DNA of 5,239 nucleotides from Hermodarchaeum sp048939595 (GTDB lineage: Archaea > Asgardarchaeota > Hermodarchaeia > Hermodarchaeales > Hermodarchaeaceae). Below are positions 1-4,859 of this stretch, piece by piece; position 1 is the first letter of the stretch, and every line of letters begins with the position of its first letter. The position numbers were made by a program, and so were the translations under genes. The notes beneath the pieces were generated by a model that was not told the origin of the DNA, searched no databases, and worked only from the letters and a program-made list of their open reading frames with translations. The stretch lies in assembly GCA_048939595.1 (NCBI GenBank), contig JBHLPI010000125.1:1-5239 (forward strand), in the 5' to 3' direction.

Positions 1-80
1 GGACCCTCTTACAGACTGTAGTGGAAGAGGAAAAAAGTGTTCTGTTAGCTCTGAAACCAAACCAGAATTGGGTCTTGTGA
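1..80 (+). CDS. C-terminal end of an upstream protein (partial)
   Basis: The frame starting at base 3 is open from the window edge to a TGA at 78-80 and encodes about 25 residues ending KPNQNWVL. The stretch EEEKSVLLALKPN has the mixed charged/hydrophobic pattern of a protein end. Of the other two plus frames, one stops at base 19 and the other reads through to a TGA at 95-97 with a less protein-like, Cys/Ser/Lys-rich composition. The family cannot be recognised from so few residues. It is not possible to say whether it is a partner of the downstream ATPase; in particular nothing identifies it as NurA. The 132 bases between this stop and the ATPase start suggest a separate transcription unit downstream. 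Confidence 0.4.
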   Translation, partial: TLLQTVVEEEKSVLLALKPNQNWVL

Positions 81-132
81 TTCAAAAAAGCATGTGACTA
101 TTGAAACTCATCGATACTACGGGAAAATTACT

Positions 133-142
133 GCTTATTTTT
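133..142 (+). promoter_or_regulatory. possible TATA box for the HerA-like gene
   Basis: The A/T-rich stretch CTTATTTTT follows an A-rich segment (GGAAAATTA, 122-130) that could serve as a TFB recognition element. A start of transcription about 25 bases downstream would fall near base 160, leaving a leader of roughly 50 bases before the ATG at 213. The match to the archaeal consensus is only moderate, so this is tentative. Confidence 0.3.
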
Positions 143-200
143 CGAATAGGAGAGACACGGGAAGTCTATAAGGGTGTGCTTTCAAAGGCAATACACACGC

Positions 201-205
201 GAGGT
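201..205 (+). promoter_or_regulatory. ribosome binding site deciding the ATPase start
   Basis: GAGGT complements the archaeal 16S 3' end and lies 7 bases before ATG 213. It is too close to ATG 207 and would be inside the coding region if GTG 174 were used, so it favours 213. Confidence 0.6.
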
Positions 206-212
206 TATGATA

Positions 213-1745
213 ATGTTTTCTGACCCACCTCAAAAAGAACCAGACAACTTTGAAAATGAAGAGGAATCAGAATCTCCGGAAACGGTTCAAATCGAGCCTG
301 TCGCTGAAATTGTAGGGAAAACTACGACACATACGCTTAGAATACGCGTGTTGAAGCAGGGAGAAGTGGGTCGAAATGACTTTCTATCAATAAATCACCG
401 AGGAGAGGAGTATTTACTTCTCTGTAAAGAATTGACACGTGAGAAGAGGTCAACCTTAGGACAATGCAGTGTTATCGGACCCATGCCTCGAACCCCGTTC
501 AATCCTGAAATGATGATCTATAAGGCTACACCACGTACAGTGAGTGAAGCATTGGGGATCGATATTCCTCTCGAGGAGGGAACCTATGTTGGTCAAATCT
601 CAGGAAATACTATACCAGTTCAATTACCTGTACAACGGCTAGGTCGTCTCTTTGTAGTGGGAAAGACTGGCAGTGGGAAAAGCTATACGACCGCGGTAAT
701 TATGGAAGAATTTCTCAAAAAAGGCATCCCGATAGTAGTACTTGACCGGCATGGAGAGTATTCGAGTCTAAAAATTCCTGCCGAAGTAGGAAGTGAACGC
801 TTTGAGGTAGAACCACGTAGCTATGAGATGAGTGTTATCGAGTTTGCAGACTTGCATGCCAATCCAGGAGCAGATCTACCTATTGAAGCGCTCCTCGGAA
901 CACATCCTAAGGATTTAGTTGTATCAGGACAGGGAACTATCATCAACTTTCGAGGTCTTGATTTAGGTGTTCAGGAGGCTCTTTCACAGGAAATCCTTAG
1001 CGATTTGTATCATGCGGCTGTTAATCGAGAAATCCCTCCCTTCTATTGTTTTGTAGATGAAGCCCATACCCTCGCTCCGAATCGTGGAAAAGCAGCCACC
1101 ACGGGTATGATGCGCTTATTCGCGCAAGAAGGACGCAAATTCGCAGCTAACTTAGTTGTAATTACCCAGAAACCACAACTCCTAGATACCACCGTCAGGA
1201 GCCAAGTTGGCACCTGGATTATCCACCAGCTCACTGATATTCGGGACGTTGATATCACCGTCTCCAGCACTGAAGGACTTTCGAAAGAATGGGCAGAAGA
1301 CATTCAACGCTTAGATACAGGTCAGGTTGTTGTGGCAGGTGATGCTGTTGAAGTGCCTGTTTTTGTAGATGTGCGAAGCCGAGAAACCACTCATGGAGCA
1401 ACGGGTTTTAACCCGCTTGATTTTGCGGAAAAACAGACCCTTGAGGAGTTGGAAAAACGGCGTATCCGGCTGCGAACAGATTTTGCTGGACGAATCAAAG
1501 CAGCCGTTGAGCGGTTTCAGCAATTGACAGAGGGGGCAAATGGTGGCCAGATGCCACAACAGGTTAGTGCGTTACGTTCAGAGCTTCAAGCTGCAGAACA
1601 AAAACTGCATGACCTTCGTGAGGACAATTCGAAACTCACAGCCCAAATTCACAAACTCGAAGCTGAATTAAAGAAGGCAGAGAAGAAATACCAAAAAGCA
1701 ATGAATATCGCCGAACGTGCTTTAGCTGAATTAAAAGGCCGGTAG
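213..1745 (+). CDS. HerA-like / DUF87 P-loop ATPase with C-terminal coiled coil
   Basis: 510-residue protein of the HerA/FtsK superfamily; its characterised members are hexameric ring ATPases that translocate DNA, HerA doing so with the nuclease NurA in DNA-end resection. Residues 1-30 are acidic and probably disordered. About 32-125 look like the HAS-barrel that caps HerA proteins. The Walker A motif GKTGSGKS is at 150-157, followed by the HerA-type VVLDRHGEYSSL. Walker B is FYCFVDEAH, with D282 and E283 as Mg-binding and catalytic acids. The sensor-like ITQKP is at 317-321, followed by the typical RSQVGTWIIHQLTDIRDVD segment. Residues from about 410 form heptad-rich helices; the last 60 (about 448-510) are a strong Lys/Glu coiled coil, longer than expected for canonical HerA. 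The ATG at 213 is preferred because GAGGT at 201-205 sits 7 bases upstream; GTG 174 and ATG 207 are in-frame alternatives. No NurA, Mre11 or Rad50 gene is visible beside it, so the exact role is open. Confidence 0.9.
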   Translation: MFSDPPQKEPDNFENEEESESPETVQIEPVAEIVGKTTTHTLRIRVLKQGEVGRNDFLSINHRGEEYLLLCKELTREKRSTLGQCSVIGPMPRTPFNPEMMIYKATPRTVSEALGIDIPLEEGTYVGQISGNTIPVQLPVQRLGRLFVVGKTGSGKSYTTAVIMEEFLKKGIPIVVLDRHGEYSSLKIPAEVGSERFEVEPRSYEMSVIEFADLHANPGADLPIEALLGTHPKDLVVSGQGTIINFRGLDLGVQEALSQEILSDLYHAAVNREIPPFYCFVDEAHTLAPNRGKAATTGMMRLFAQEGRKFAANLVVITQKPQLLDTTVRSQVGTWIIHQLTDIRDVDITVSSTEGLSKEWAEDIQRLDTGQVVVAGDAVEVPVFVDVRSRETTHGATGFNPLDFAEKQTLEELEKRRIRLRTDFAGRIKAAVERFQQLTEGANGGQMPQQVSALRSELQAAEQKLHDLREDNSKLTAQIHKLEAELKKAEKKYQKAMNIAERALAELKGR

Positions 1746-1751
1746 TTAATA

Positions 1752-1781
1752 GCAAGAGCCTTGAAGCATTATTTTGCTTGC
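1752..1781. terminator. possible bidirectional termination region between convergent genes
   Basis: The two genes end 23 bases apart. Two short nested inverted repeats sit here: GCAAG (1752-1756) with CTTGC (1777-1781), and AAGCA (1764-1768) with TGCTT (1775-1779) around a T-rich loop. The T-rich stretch ATTATTTT (1768-1775) could act as the U-rich signal used by archaeal RNA polymerase on the plus strand. The right half overlaps the last codons of the minus-strand gene. Stems are short, so support is weak. Confidence 0.3.
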
Positions 1782-2119
1782 CACGCTTTTGTCGTGACTT
1801 TCTCAACAAGCCCCTTAGCTTGTAACTCGTTCAATGATCGGATAATTTCATTTCGTGGTACATCCACTCCACCGGTTCCTCTGATGATAGTTTGGATGGC
1901 ACGTGGTCGTTGAGGACGTTCGCGGATAGTTTCTAAAACAGCTGCTTGAAGAACAGATAACTTGGCACGCTTCTTAGAGCCTTTTTTCTTGGGCTTTTCC
2001 TCTTCAAGGGGTTTTTGATCCTCCTCATCGAGGACTTCTTCAATAGGTTCACTTGGGGGAGCTTCCTTTTCTGGTTCTTCAGCTTCAGGCTCTTCTGACA
2101 CTTCTTCTTTCTCTGACAT
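1769..2119 (-). CDS. acidic-tailed winged-helix DNA-binding-like protein
   Basis: 116-residue protein in three parts. Residues 1-41 are dominated by Glu/Asp/Pro and are surely disordered. Residues 42-53 are a basic linker (PKKKGSKKRAK). Residues 54-116 form a compact winged-helix fold: helix SVLQAAVLETIRER, helix RAIQTIIRGTG, recognition-type helix PRNEIIRSLNELQAKGLVEKV, then a short wing ending in KAWQAK. The AxGLVxKV ending of the third helix is typical of archaeal winged-helix regulators. It is probably a nucleic-acid-binding or protein-interaction factor, but no named family is recognised. The start at 2119 is preferred to the upstream GTG/ATG codons (2131, 2125) because GGTGAT on this strand (plus 2124-2129) lies 4 bases before it. 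It converges on the HerA-like gene and diverges from the membrane-protein gene, whose control region it shares. Confidence 0.8.
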   Translation of the reverse strand: MSEKEEVSEEPEAEEPEKEAPPSEPIEEVLDEEDQKPLEEEKPKKKGSKKRAKLSVLQAAVLETIRERPQRPRAIQTIIRGTGGVDVPRNEIIRSLNELQAKGLVEKVTTKAWQAK

Positions 2120-2123
2120 TTGC

Positions 2124-2129
2124 ATCACC
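2124..2129 (-). promoter_or_regulatory. ribosome binding site of the winged-helix gene
   Basis: Read on the minus strand the sequence is GGTGAT followed by GCAA and ATG. GGTGAT is a full match to the archaeal anti-Shine-Dalgarno core and fixes the start at 2119. Confidence 0.65.
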
Positions 2130-2175
2130 ACGTTTTTTCATGGGATGTAAGTGGATGGCGCGACCTCTGTTCACA

Positions 2176-2212
2176 GTGGGTCATTTAAATTTTCTCCTAC
2201 TCCTGTACCCAC
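2176..2212. repeat. inverted repeat flanking the palindromic TATA box
   Basis: GTGGGT (2176-2181) and ACCCAC (2207-2212) are exact inverted copies 25 bases apart, bracketing the ATTTAAAT box. Such an arrangement would suit an operator for a dimeric regulator acting on the divergent promoter pair. Six-base arms can occur by chance, so the function is inferred. Confidence 0.3.
2183..2190. promoter_or_regulatory. palindromic TATA box in the divergent spacer
   Basis: ATTTAAAT is a perfect palindrome and can be read as a TATA box on either strand. On the minus strand it is preceded by GAGAAAA, a reasonable TFB recognition element, and predicts transcription near base 2160 with a leader of about 40 bases to the start at 2119. 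On the plus strand it would predict transcription near 2212. Its orientation therefore favours the winged-helix gene but may serve both. Confidence 0.5.
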
Positions 2213-2214
2213 CA

Positions 2215-2222
2215 TTACATAA
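2215..2222 (+). promoter_or_regulatory. possible TATA box for the membrane-protein gene
   Basis: TTACATAA is centred about 25 bases before the TTG at 2244. That spacing would put the transcription start at or next to the start codon and give a leaderless message, which would fit the absence of a good ribosome binding site there. Confidence 0.35.
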
Positions 2223-2243
2223 TTTGTAGCCTAAGCCGTAAGG

Positions 2244-3674
2244 TTGAAATACGGGAAACATAATCGACGGTCTCGCCTGATAGGTTGGTTGTTCGCGGTG
2301 TCACGTCGACAACGGAAAGGAAAGAAACAAAAGCAAAAGCGTCTCGAGAAAGTACCAGAAAAACTCCAGCGGAAACGAGACCGCCAGGAAAGGCAAAGAC
2401 CCCGTAGAATGCCAGGTTGGGTCCGGATAGGACTGGTTGTCGCGCTAATTACCATCATAATTGGGGGCAGTGCTTGGGCTTATATCAATCTGCTACCAGA
2501 GCCTGAGCCAATTCCGCCGACCCAAGGTGCACTGTATATTCTCCAGCAGGACACCTTTTTTGTATTTATCAATGAATCAGGTCAGGTTGAAATTAATTAC
2601 CTGATAAGCCGTTATGCTGGAGGAACATTCGGAGGAGAACAACCACTAAACCTCACCATTTCGCGGGCCTTCGACGACGATGTGAATTTTACAATAATTG
2701 ATCCTTATGTGTTCTATGACTACTATGGGAATGCCTACCATATCCCCCCTGAAATCGATGCGAATAGTATCAGTTATGTTGTGGAAAATATTCATCCAAA
2801 CATGCAATTTGAATTTGAAAGACGCACACTTAGAGGACACAGTACCATGTCAGGGTATTATTCTCTCTTTTGGGATTACCTTCTGAATAGTAGCGAAAAT
2901 GCTTGGCTACAAACCGATACGATGGATGATATGTATACATTCACCTTTGATATCCGACCAGAAAATGATACAATACCCTACAATACTCCTACAATTGTCC
3001 ACTGTAATGTAACCTTCAACACCTTGCAAACGGAAGATACCAATATCTATAACTGGGGTGAGTCGATGCTTATCTTCCCGAAAAATGTCTATAATGGTAC
3101 GACACTTTTGGCAAATATGACGGTGCACGAGGTTTATCGCATCGGAAGCCTTGTGACCCCCCCGCTGAACCCATACATTGACAATGAAACCCACATTGGA
3201 TTTAAAGCAAATCCAATTACGACCTCGATGTCACAAAATCAGTCGTGGGGATACGCTTTTGATTTGAATGTGACCTCTTTTACAAACTCGTCTTTTTGTC
3301 TCATAGATCTTACAACACCACAGAATGAATTCTTCATGCAAACCGGTTATACGGGGATCGTTGCTGAACAACCTATGCACTTCCCCAAAGCCCAGATTGA
3401 TATTGTAACTCCGTATCTAACGCAACAGAAGAAAAACTATACAGATATCATATTTCGTTTTCCCGAAATATGTGTAGATAATGAGACAGTATTCTACAAT
3501 TTACCCCCAAATGCCTTTGGACCACGAACATTATCTGTAATCCAACCTATAAATCATGAACCAAATTCACAGTCTATAACCATCATCGATGTAATTGCTA
3601 AGGATTCAAGTGATCTTTGTTTAGAAGTAATCTCATGGTTTACGGATTTGTGGCGTCAACTGCTAATCGGGTAA
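2244..3674 (+). CDS. single-pass membrane protein with heavily N-glycosylated outer domain
   Basis: 476-residue protein of unknown family. Residues 1-55 are extremely rich in Lys/Arg/Gln and would stay in the cytoplasm. One hydrophobic segment at about 59-81 (VRIGLVVALITIIIGG) acts as an uncleaved signal anchor. A Pro/Glu stalk (PEPEPIPP) follows, and then about 385 residues of beta-rich, aromatic outer domain. By the positive-inside rule the C-terminal part faces outside. That part holds 14 N-X-S/T sequons (N110, 136, 148, 215, 241, 255, 284, 291, 314, 332, 342, 348, 398, 413) and four cysteines (254, 352, 410, 459) that could form two disulfides. The C-terminus ends in an amphipathic Trp-rich helix (EVISWFTDLWRQLLIG). 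The TTG at 2244 is the first possible start after an in-frame TAA at 2232. It has no clear ribosome binding site; GTG 2298 and ATG 2409 (M56, directly before the membrane segment) are alternatives, so the cytoplasmic tail length is uncertain. The divergent neighbour shares the upstream spacer. Confidence 0.8.
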   Translation: MKYGKHNRRSRLIGWLFAVSRRQRKGKKQKQKRLEKVPEKLQRKRDRQERQRPRRMPGWVRIGLVVALITIIIGGSAWAYINLLPEPEPIPPTQGALYILQQDTFFVFINESGQVEINYLISRYAGGTFGGEQPLNLTISRAFDDDVNFTIIDPYVFYDYYGNAYHIPPEIDANSISYVVENIHPNMQFEFERRTLRGHSTMSGYYSLFWDYLLNSSENAWLQTDTMDDMYTFTFDIRPENDTIPYNTPTIVHCNVTFNTLQTEDTNIYNWGESMLIFPKNVYNGTTLLANMTVHEVYRIGSLVTPPLNPYIDNETHIGFKANPITTSMSQNQSWGYAFDLNVTSFTNSSFCLIDLTTPQNEFFMQTGYTGIVAEQPMHFPKAQIDIVTPYLTQQKKNYTDIIFRFPEICVDNETVFYNLPPNAFGPRTLSVIQPINHEPNSQSITIIDVIAKDSSDLCLEVISWFTDLWRQLLIG

Positions 3675-3679
3675 GTATT

Positions 3680-3721
3680 GAAATCACTTTTGGGTAATCC
3701 TCAATCAATAGCAGTGATTTC
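3680..3721. repeat. 9-bp perfect inverted repeat after the membrane-protein gene
   Basis: GAAATCACT (3680-3688) and AGTGATTTC (3713-3721) are exact inverted copies with a 24-base loop. The repeat starts five bases after the stop of the upstream gene. It may form an RNA hairpin that protects or ends that transcript, or be part of the control region of the next gene. No T-run follows it, so it is not a classical intrinsic terminator. Confidence 0.55.
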
Positions 3722-3743
3722 CTTAAGGAGCTTAAGCAGCTCC
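3721..3743. promoter_or_regulatory. tandem TTAA palindromes, candidate operator
   Basis: CCTTAAGG (3721-3728) and GCTTAAGC (3730-3737) are two perfect 8-bp palindromes with a common CTTAAG core, centred 9 bases apart. An overlapping hairpin pairs GGAGCT (3727-3732) with AGCTCC (3738-3743) around TAAGC. The whole group ends four bases before a TATA-like box, the expected place for a regulator that blocks or aids TBP/TFB binding. The identity of the regulator is unknown; either winged-helix protein in this window could be tested. Confidence 0.45.
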
Positions 3744-3747
3744 GAGA

Positions 3748-3755
3748 TTTTAAAA
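3748..3755 (+). promoter_or_regulatory. TATA box for the EAP30-like gene
   Basis: TTTTAAAA preceded by CCGAGA (possible TFB recognition element) predicts transcription near 3777. This leaves about 27 bases before the ATG at 3804, enough to include the ribosome binding site at 3791-3797. It argues against the far-upstream TTG 3678 as the start. An ATG at 3777 would be leaderless from this promoter and remains an alternative. Confidence 0.5.
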
Positions 3756-3790
3756 GCCCGACATTTGTTAGGGATAATGAACAAATGTGT

Positions 3791-3797
3791 AGGAGAT
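3791..3797 (+). promoter_or_regulatory. ribosome binding site of the EAP30-like gene
   Basis: AGGAGAT lies 6 bases before ATG 3804 and pairs well with the archaeal 16S tail. It selects 3804 over the in-frame TTG 3678. Confidence 0.65.
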
Positions 3798-3803
3798 GCA
3801 GAA

Positions 3804-4454
3804 ATGCCTTCTGAAGAAAAAGACCTCGATGAAGCCTACTCTCGCTATGGTAAGCGACTGAAAGATAAAATAGTAGCTAAAGACCCCACTAAAGATAAGG
3901 AACTTCAAGCTCGCCTTGAAAACGTTGATCGTCATAGTCCTGTAAAATCAGAGTTGTTCTCAGACTCAGAGACCCGTCTTCAACAGCTTAAGGAAGAATT
4001 TCATATTGAAGTCCAGGTCCCTCAAACGCTTCAGGAGTATATCGTATACCTTCTTGCTCAAGGCCATGTGGGCGAACCTACCAGCACCACGGTTTCCGTT
4101 GCAGATTTGTATACAGAGATTCATGATGTGAATGAATATCGAAAATTATCAAGGAAGAAATTCGAAAAGGCGTTAAAGCAATTAGAAGCGGACAAAGCCG
4201 TGCAGTTCACAGAGGTTCAGGGCACTCGCATGGTACGATTGCACAGTCAGTTTCTCAGCGAGGATGAGGCAGCCATATTAGATATCGCAGCGCGTAAAGA
4301 GGGGAAGGTGTCAATTGAGCAGATTATGGTGTCCACTGGTTGGACACAAGCCCGAGTTCAATTTGCATTGGACACGTTGATAACCAAAAAGATGGTAGTT
4401 CGAAAGAAAAGTTTTACTCGTGGAACTCGCTACCAGTTATCAGATGGAACCTAA
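3804..4454 (+). CDS. tandem winged-helix protein, candidate ESCRT-II Vps22/EAP30 homologue
   Basis: 216-residue protein. Residues 1-70 are charged and helical (DEAYSRYGKRLKDKIV; ETRLQQLKEEF). A first winged helix spans about 73-150, with VSVADLYTEI, then RKLSRKKFEKALKQLEADKAVQF and a strand TRMVRLHS. A second spans about 152-212, with DEAAILDIAARKEGKVSIEQI, the hallmark-like TGWTQARVQFALDTLITKKM and a final wing ending GTRYQL. Length, order of parts and the second domain resemble eukaryotic Vps22 (SNF8), whose end reads from memory as LQLAEKNGYVTVSEI, then a W-containing helix and a YWLP wing. In eukaryotes Vps22 is the core of ESCRT-II, which links cargo and ESCRT-I to ESCRT-III on membranes; among archaea, ESCRT-II genes are known from Asgard genomes. 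No Snf7 or Vps4 gene is visible here, and tandem winged helices also occur in transcription factors (TFE, RPC34-like), so the family call is tentative while the fold is well supported. The start is chosen by AGGAGAT; ATG 3777 would add nine residues. Confidence 0.85.
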   Translation: MPSEEKDLDEAYSRYGKRLKDKIVAKDPTKDKELQARLENVDRHSPVKSELFSDSETRLQQLKEEFHIEVQVPQTLQEYIVYLLAQGHVGEPTSTTVSVADLYTEIHDVNEYRKLSRKKFEKALKQLEADKAVQFTEVQGTRMVRLHSQFLSEDEAAILDIAARKEGKVSIEQIMVSTGWTQARVQFALDTLITKKMVVRKKSFTRGTRYQLSDGT

Positions 4455-4468
4455 ACACTCCATTTCAC

Positions 4469-4477
4469 TTATACATA
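4469..4477 (+). promoter_or_regulatory. possible TATA box for the small helical-protein gene
   Basis: TTATACATA is centred about 25 bases before base 4498, so a transcript would begin only a few bases ahead of the GTG at 4505. That is consistent with a leaderless or nearly leaderless message. A second A/T-rich stretch, TTTTAAATAG (4489-4498), lies closer to the start and would instead fit the later GTG at 4532. Confidence 0.4.
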
Positions 4478-4481
4478 ACCC

Positions 4482-4499
4482 TCTATTGTTTTAAATAGA
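4482..4499. repeat. short inverted repeat upstream of the small gene
   Basis: TCTATT (4482-4487) and AATAGA (4494-4499) are exact inverted copies around GTTTTA. It lies where transcription of the next gene is predicted to begin. It could be an operator, a weak end signal for the upstream gene, or chance in A/T-rich DNA. Confidence 0.25.
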
Positions 4500-4504
4500 A
4501 ATTT

Positions 4505-4747
4505 GTGGATAAAACACCTGGTGCAAAATCAGTGAGTACTGATTGTTTAGAATCCCTCCGCGGCAATCAAAGACCATTTGACGAGAGCCCCCATCGAGAT
4601 ATTCGCCGCGAGAAACGTCTCCTTCGCCAGGCTATTGCAATATCAAGTGGAACCCATCGAATTCGGCTACAACGTGAATTAGCCGCCCTTGAGAATTATG
4701 AGCGCGATAAACGTGAAAAACTTCTAAACCAATCCAATCTCGCCTAG
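4505..4747 (+). CDS. small Arg-rich helical protein, function unknown
   Basis: 80-residue hypothetical protein. Residues 1-27 are polar and likely flexible, with one cysteine (C14). Residues about 28-75 are rich in Arg, Glu and Leu with heptad-like spacing (DIRREKRLLRQAIAI; IRLQRELAALENYERDKREKLL) and should form two helices split at SSGT, probably a helical hairpin or coiled coil. No known family is recognised, and there is no membrane segment or signal peptide. Support for a real gene is the protein-like composition, the TATA-like box 30 bases upstream and the good fit between two neighbours on the same strand. GTG 4505 has no ribosome binding site and would be leaderless; GTG 4532, with GGTG eight bases before it, would give 71 residues. 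The helical part is unchanged by that choice. Confidence 0.6.
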   Translation: MDKTPGAKSVSTDCLESLRGNQRPFDESPHRDIRREKRLLRQAIAISSGTHRIRLQRELAALENYERDKREKLLNQSNLA

Positions 4748-4761
4748 CTTAAACTCATGCC

Positions 4762-4767
4762 TTTTTT
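4762..4767 (+). terminator. T-run after the small gene, possible U-rich terminator
   Basis: Six consecutive T bases occur 15 bases after the TAG at 4745-4747. Archaeal RNA polymerase can end transcripts on short U-runs without a hairpin, and none is obvious here. A single six-base run is modest evidence. Confidence 0.3.
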
Positions 4768-4848
4768 CCGGTTTGAGCATAAAGGATTAGTCTTATCAGT
4801 TATTTTGTTTATTGTCAACATGACTCATTTCACCTTTTGGAGATATGG

Positions 4849-4854
4849 GGTGAT
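4849..4854 (+). promoter_or_regulatory. ribosome binding site selecting a GTG start for fap7
   Basis: GGTGAT is a full match to the archaeal anti-Shine-Dalgarno core and lies 5 bases before GTG 4860. The reading frame has a TAG at 4854-4856, so a longer protein is not possible. The later GTG 4869 would cut into the first beta strand. Confidence 0.75.
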
Positions 4855-4859
4855 AGACT

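Noticed and set aside
174..212. N-terminal extension of the HerA-like ATPase from GTG 174
   Set aside because: GAGGT at 201-205 with correct spacing points to ATG 213; the extra residues (CFQRQYTREV) look unlike the acidic start that follows.
1043..1559. Two minus-strand reading frames inside the HerA-like gene
   Set aside because: They oppose a conserved ATPase core and coiled-coil region and show no domain, promoter or ribosome binding site.
1769..2119. Ribosomal protein eS25 as identity of the winged-helix protein
   Set aside because: eS25 also has a charged tail and a winged helix, but its tail is lysine-rich, whereas this tail is strongly acidic and the core motifs do not match what is remembered of eS25.
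2231..3194. Minus-strand and alternate plus-strand reading frames over the membrane-protein gene
   Set aside because: They are antisense or out-of-frame shadows; the Arg/Phe/Cys-rich product at 2231-2458 simply mirrors the basic tail codons.
3678..3803. N-terminal extension of the EAP30-like protein from TTG 3678
   Set aside because: It would run through the inverted repeats, tandem palindromes and TATA box, and has no ribosome binding site; AGGAGAT supports ATG 3804.
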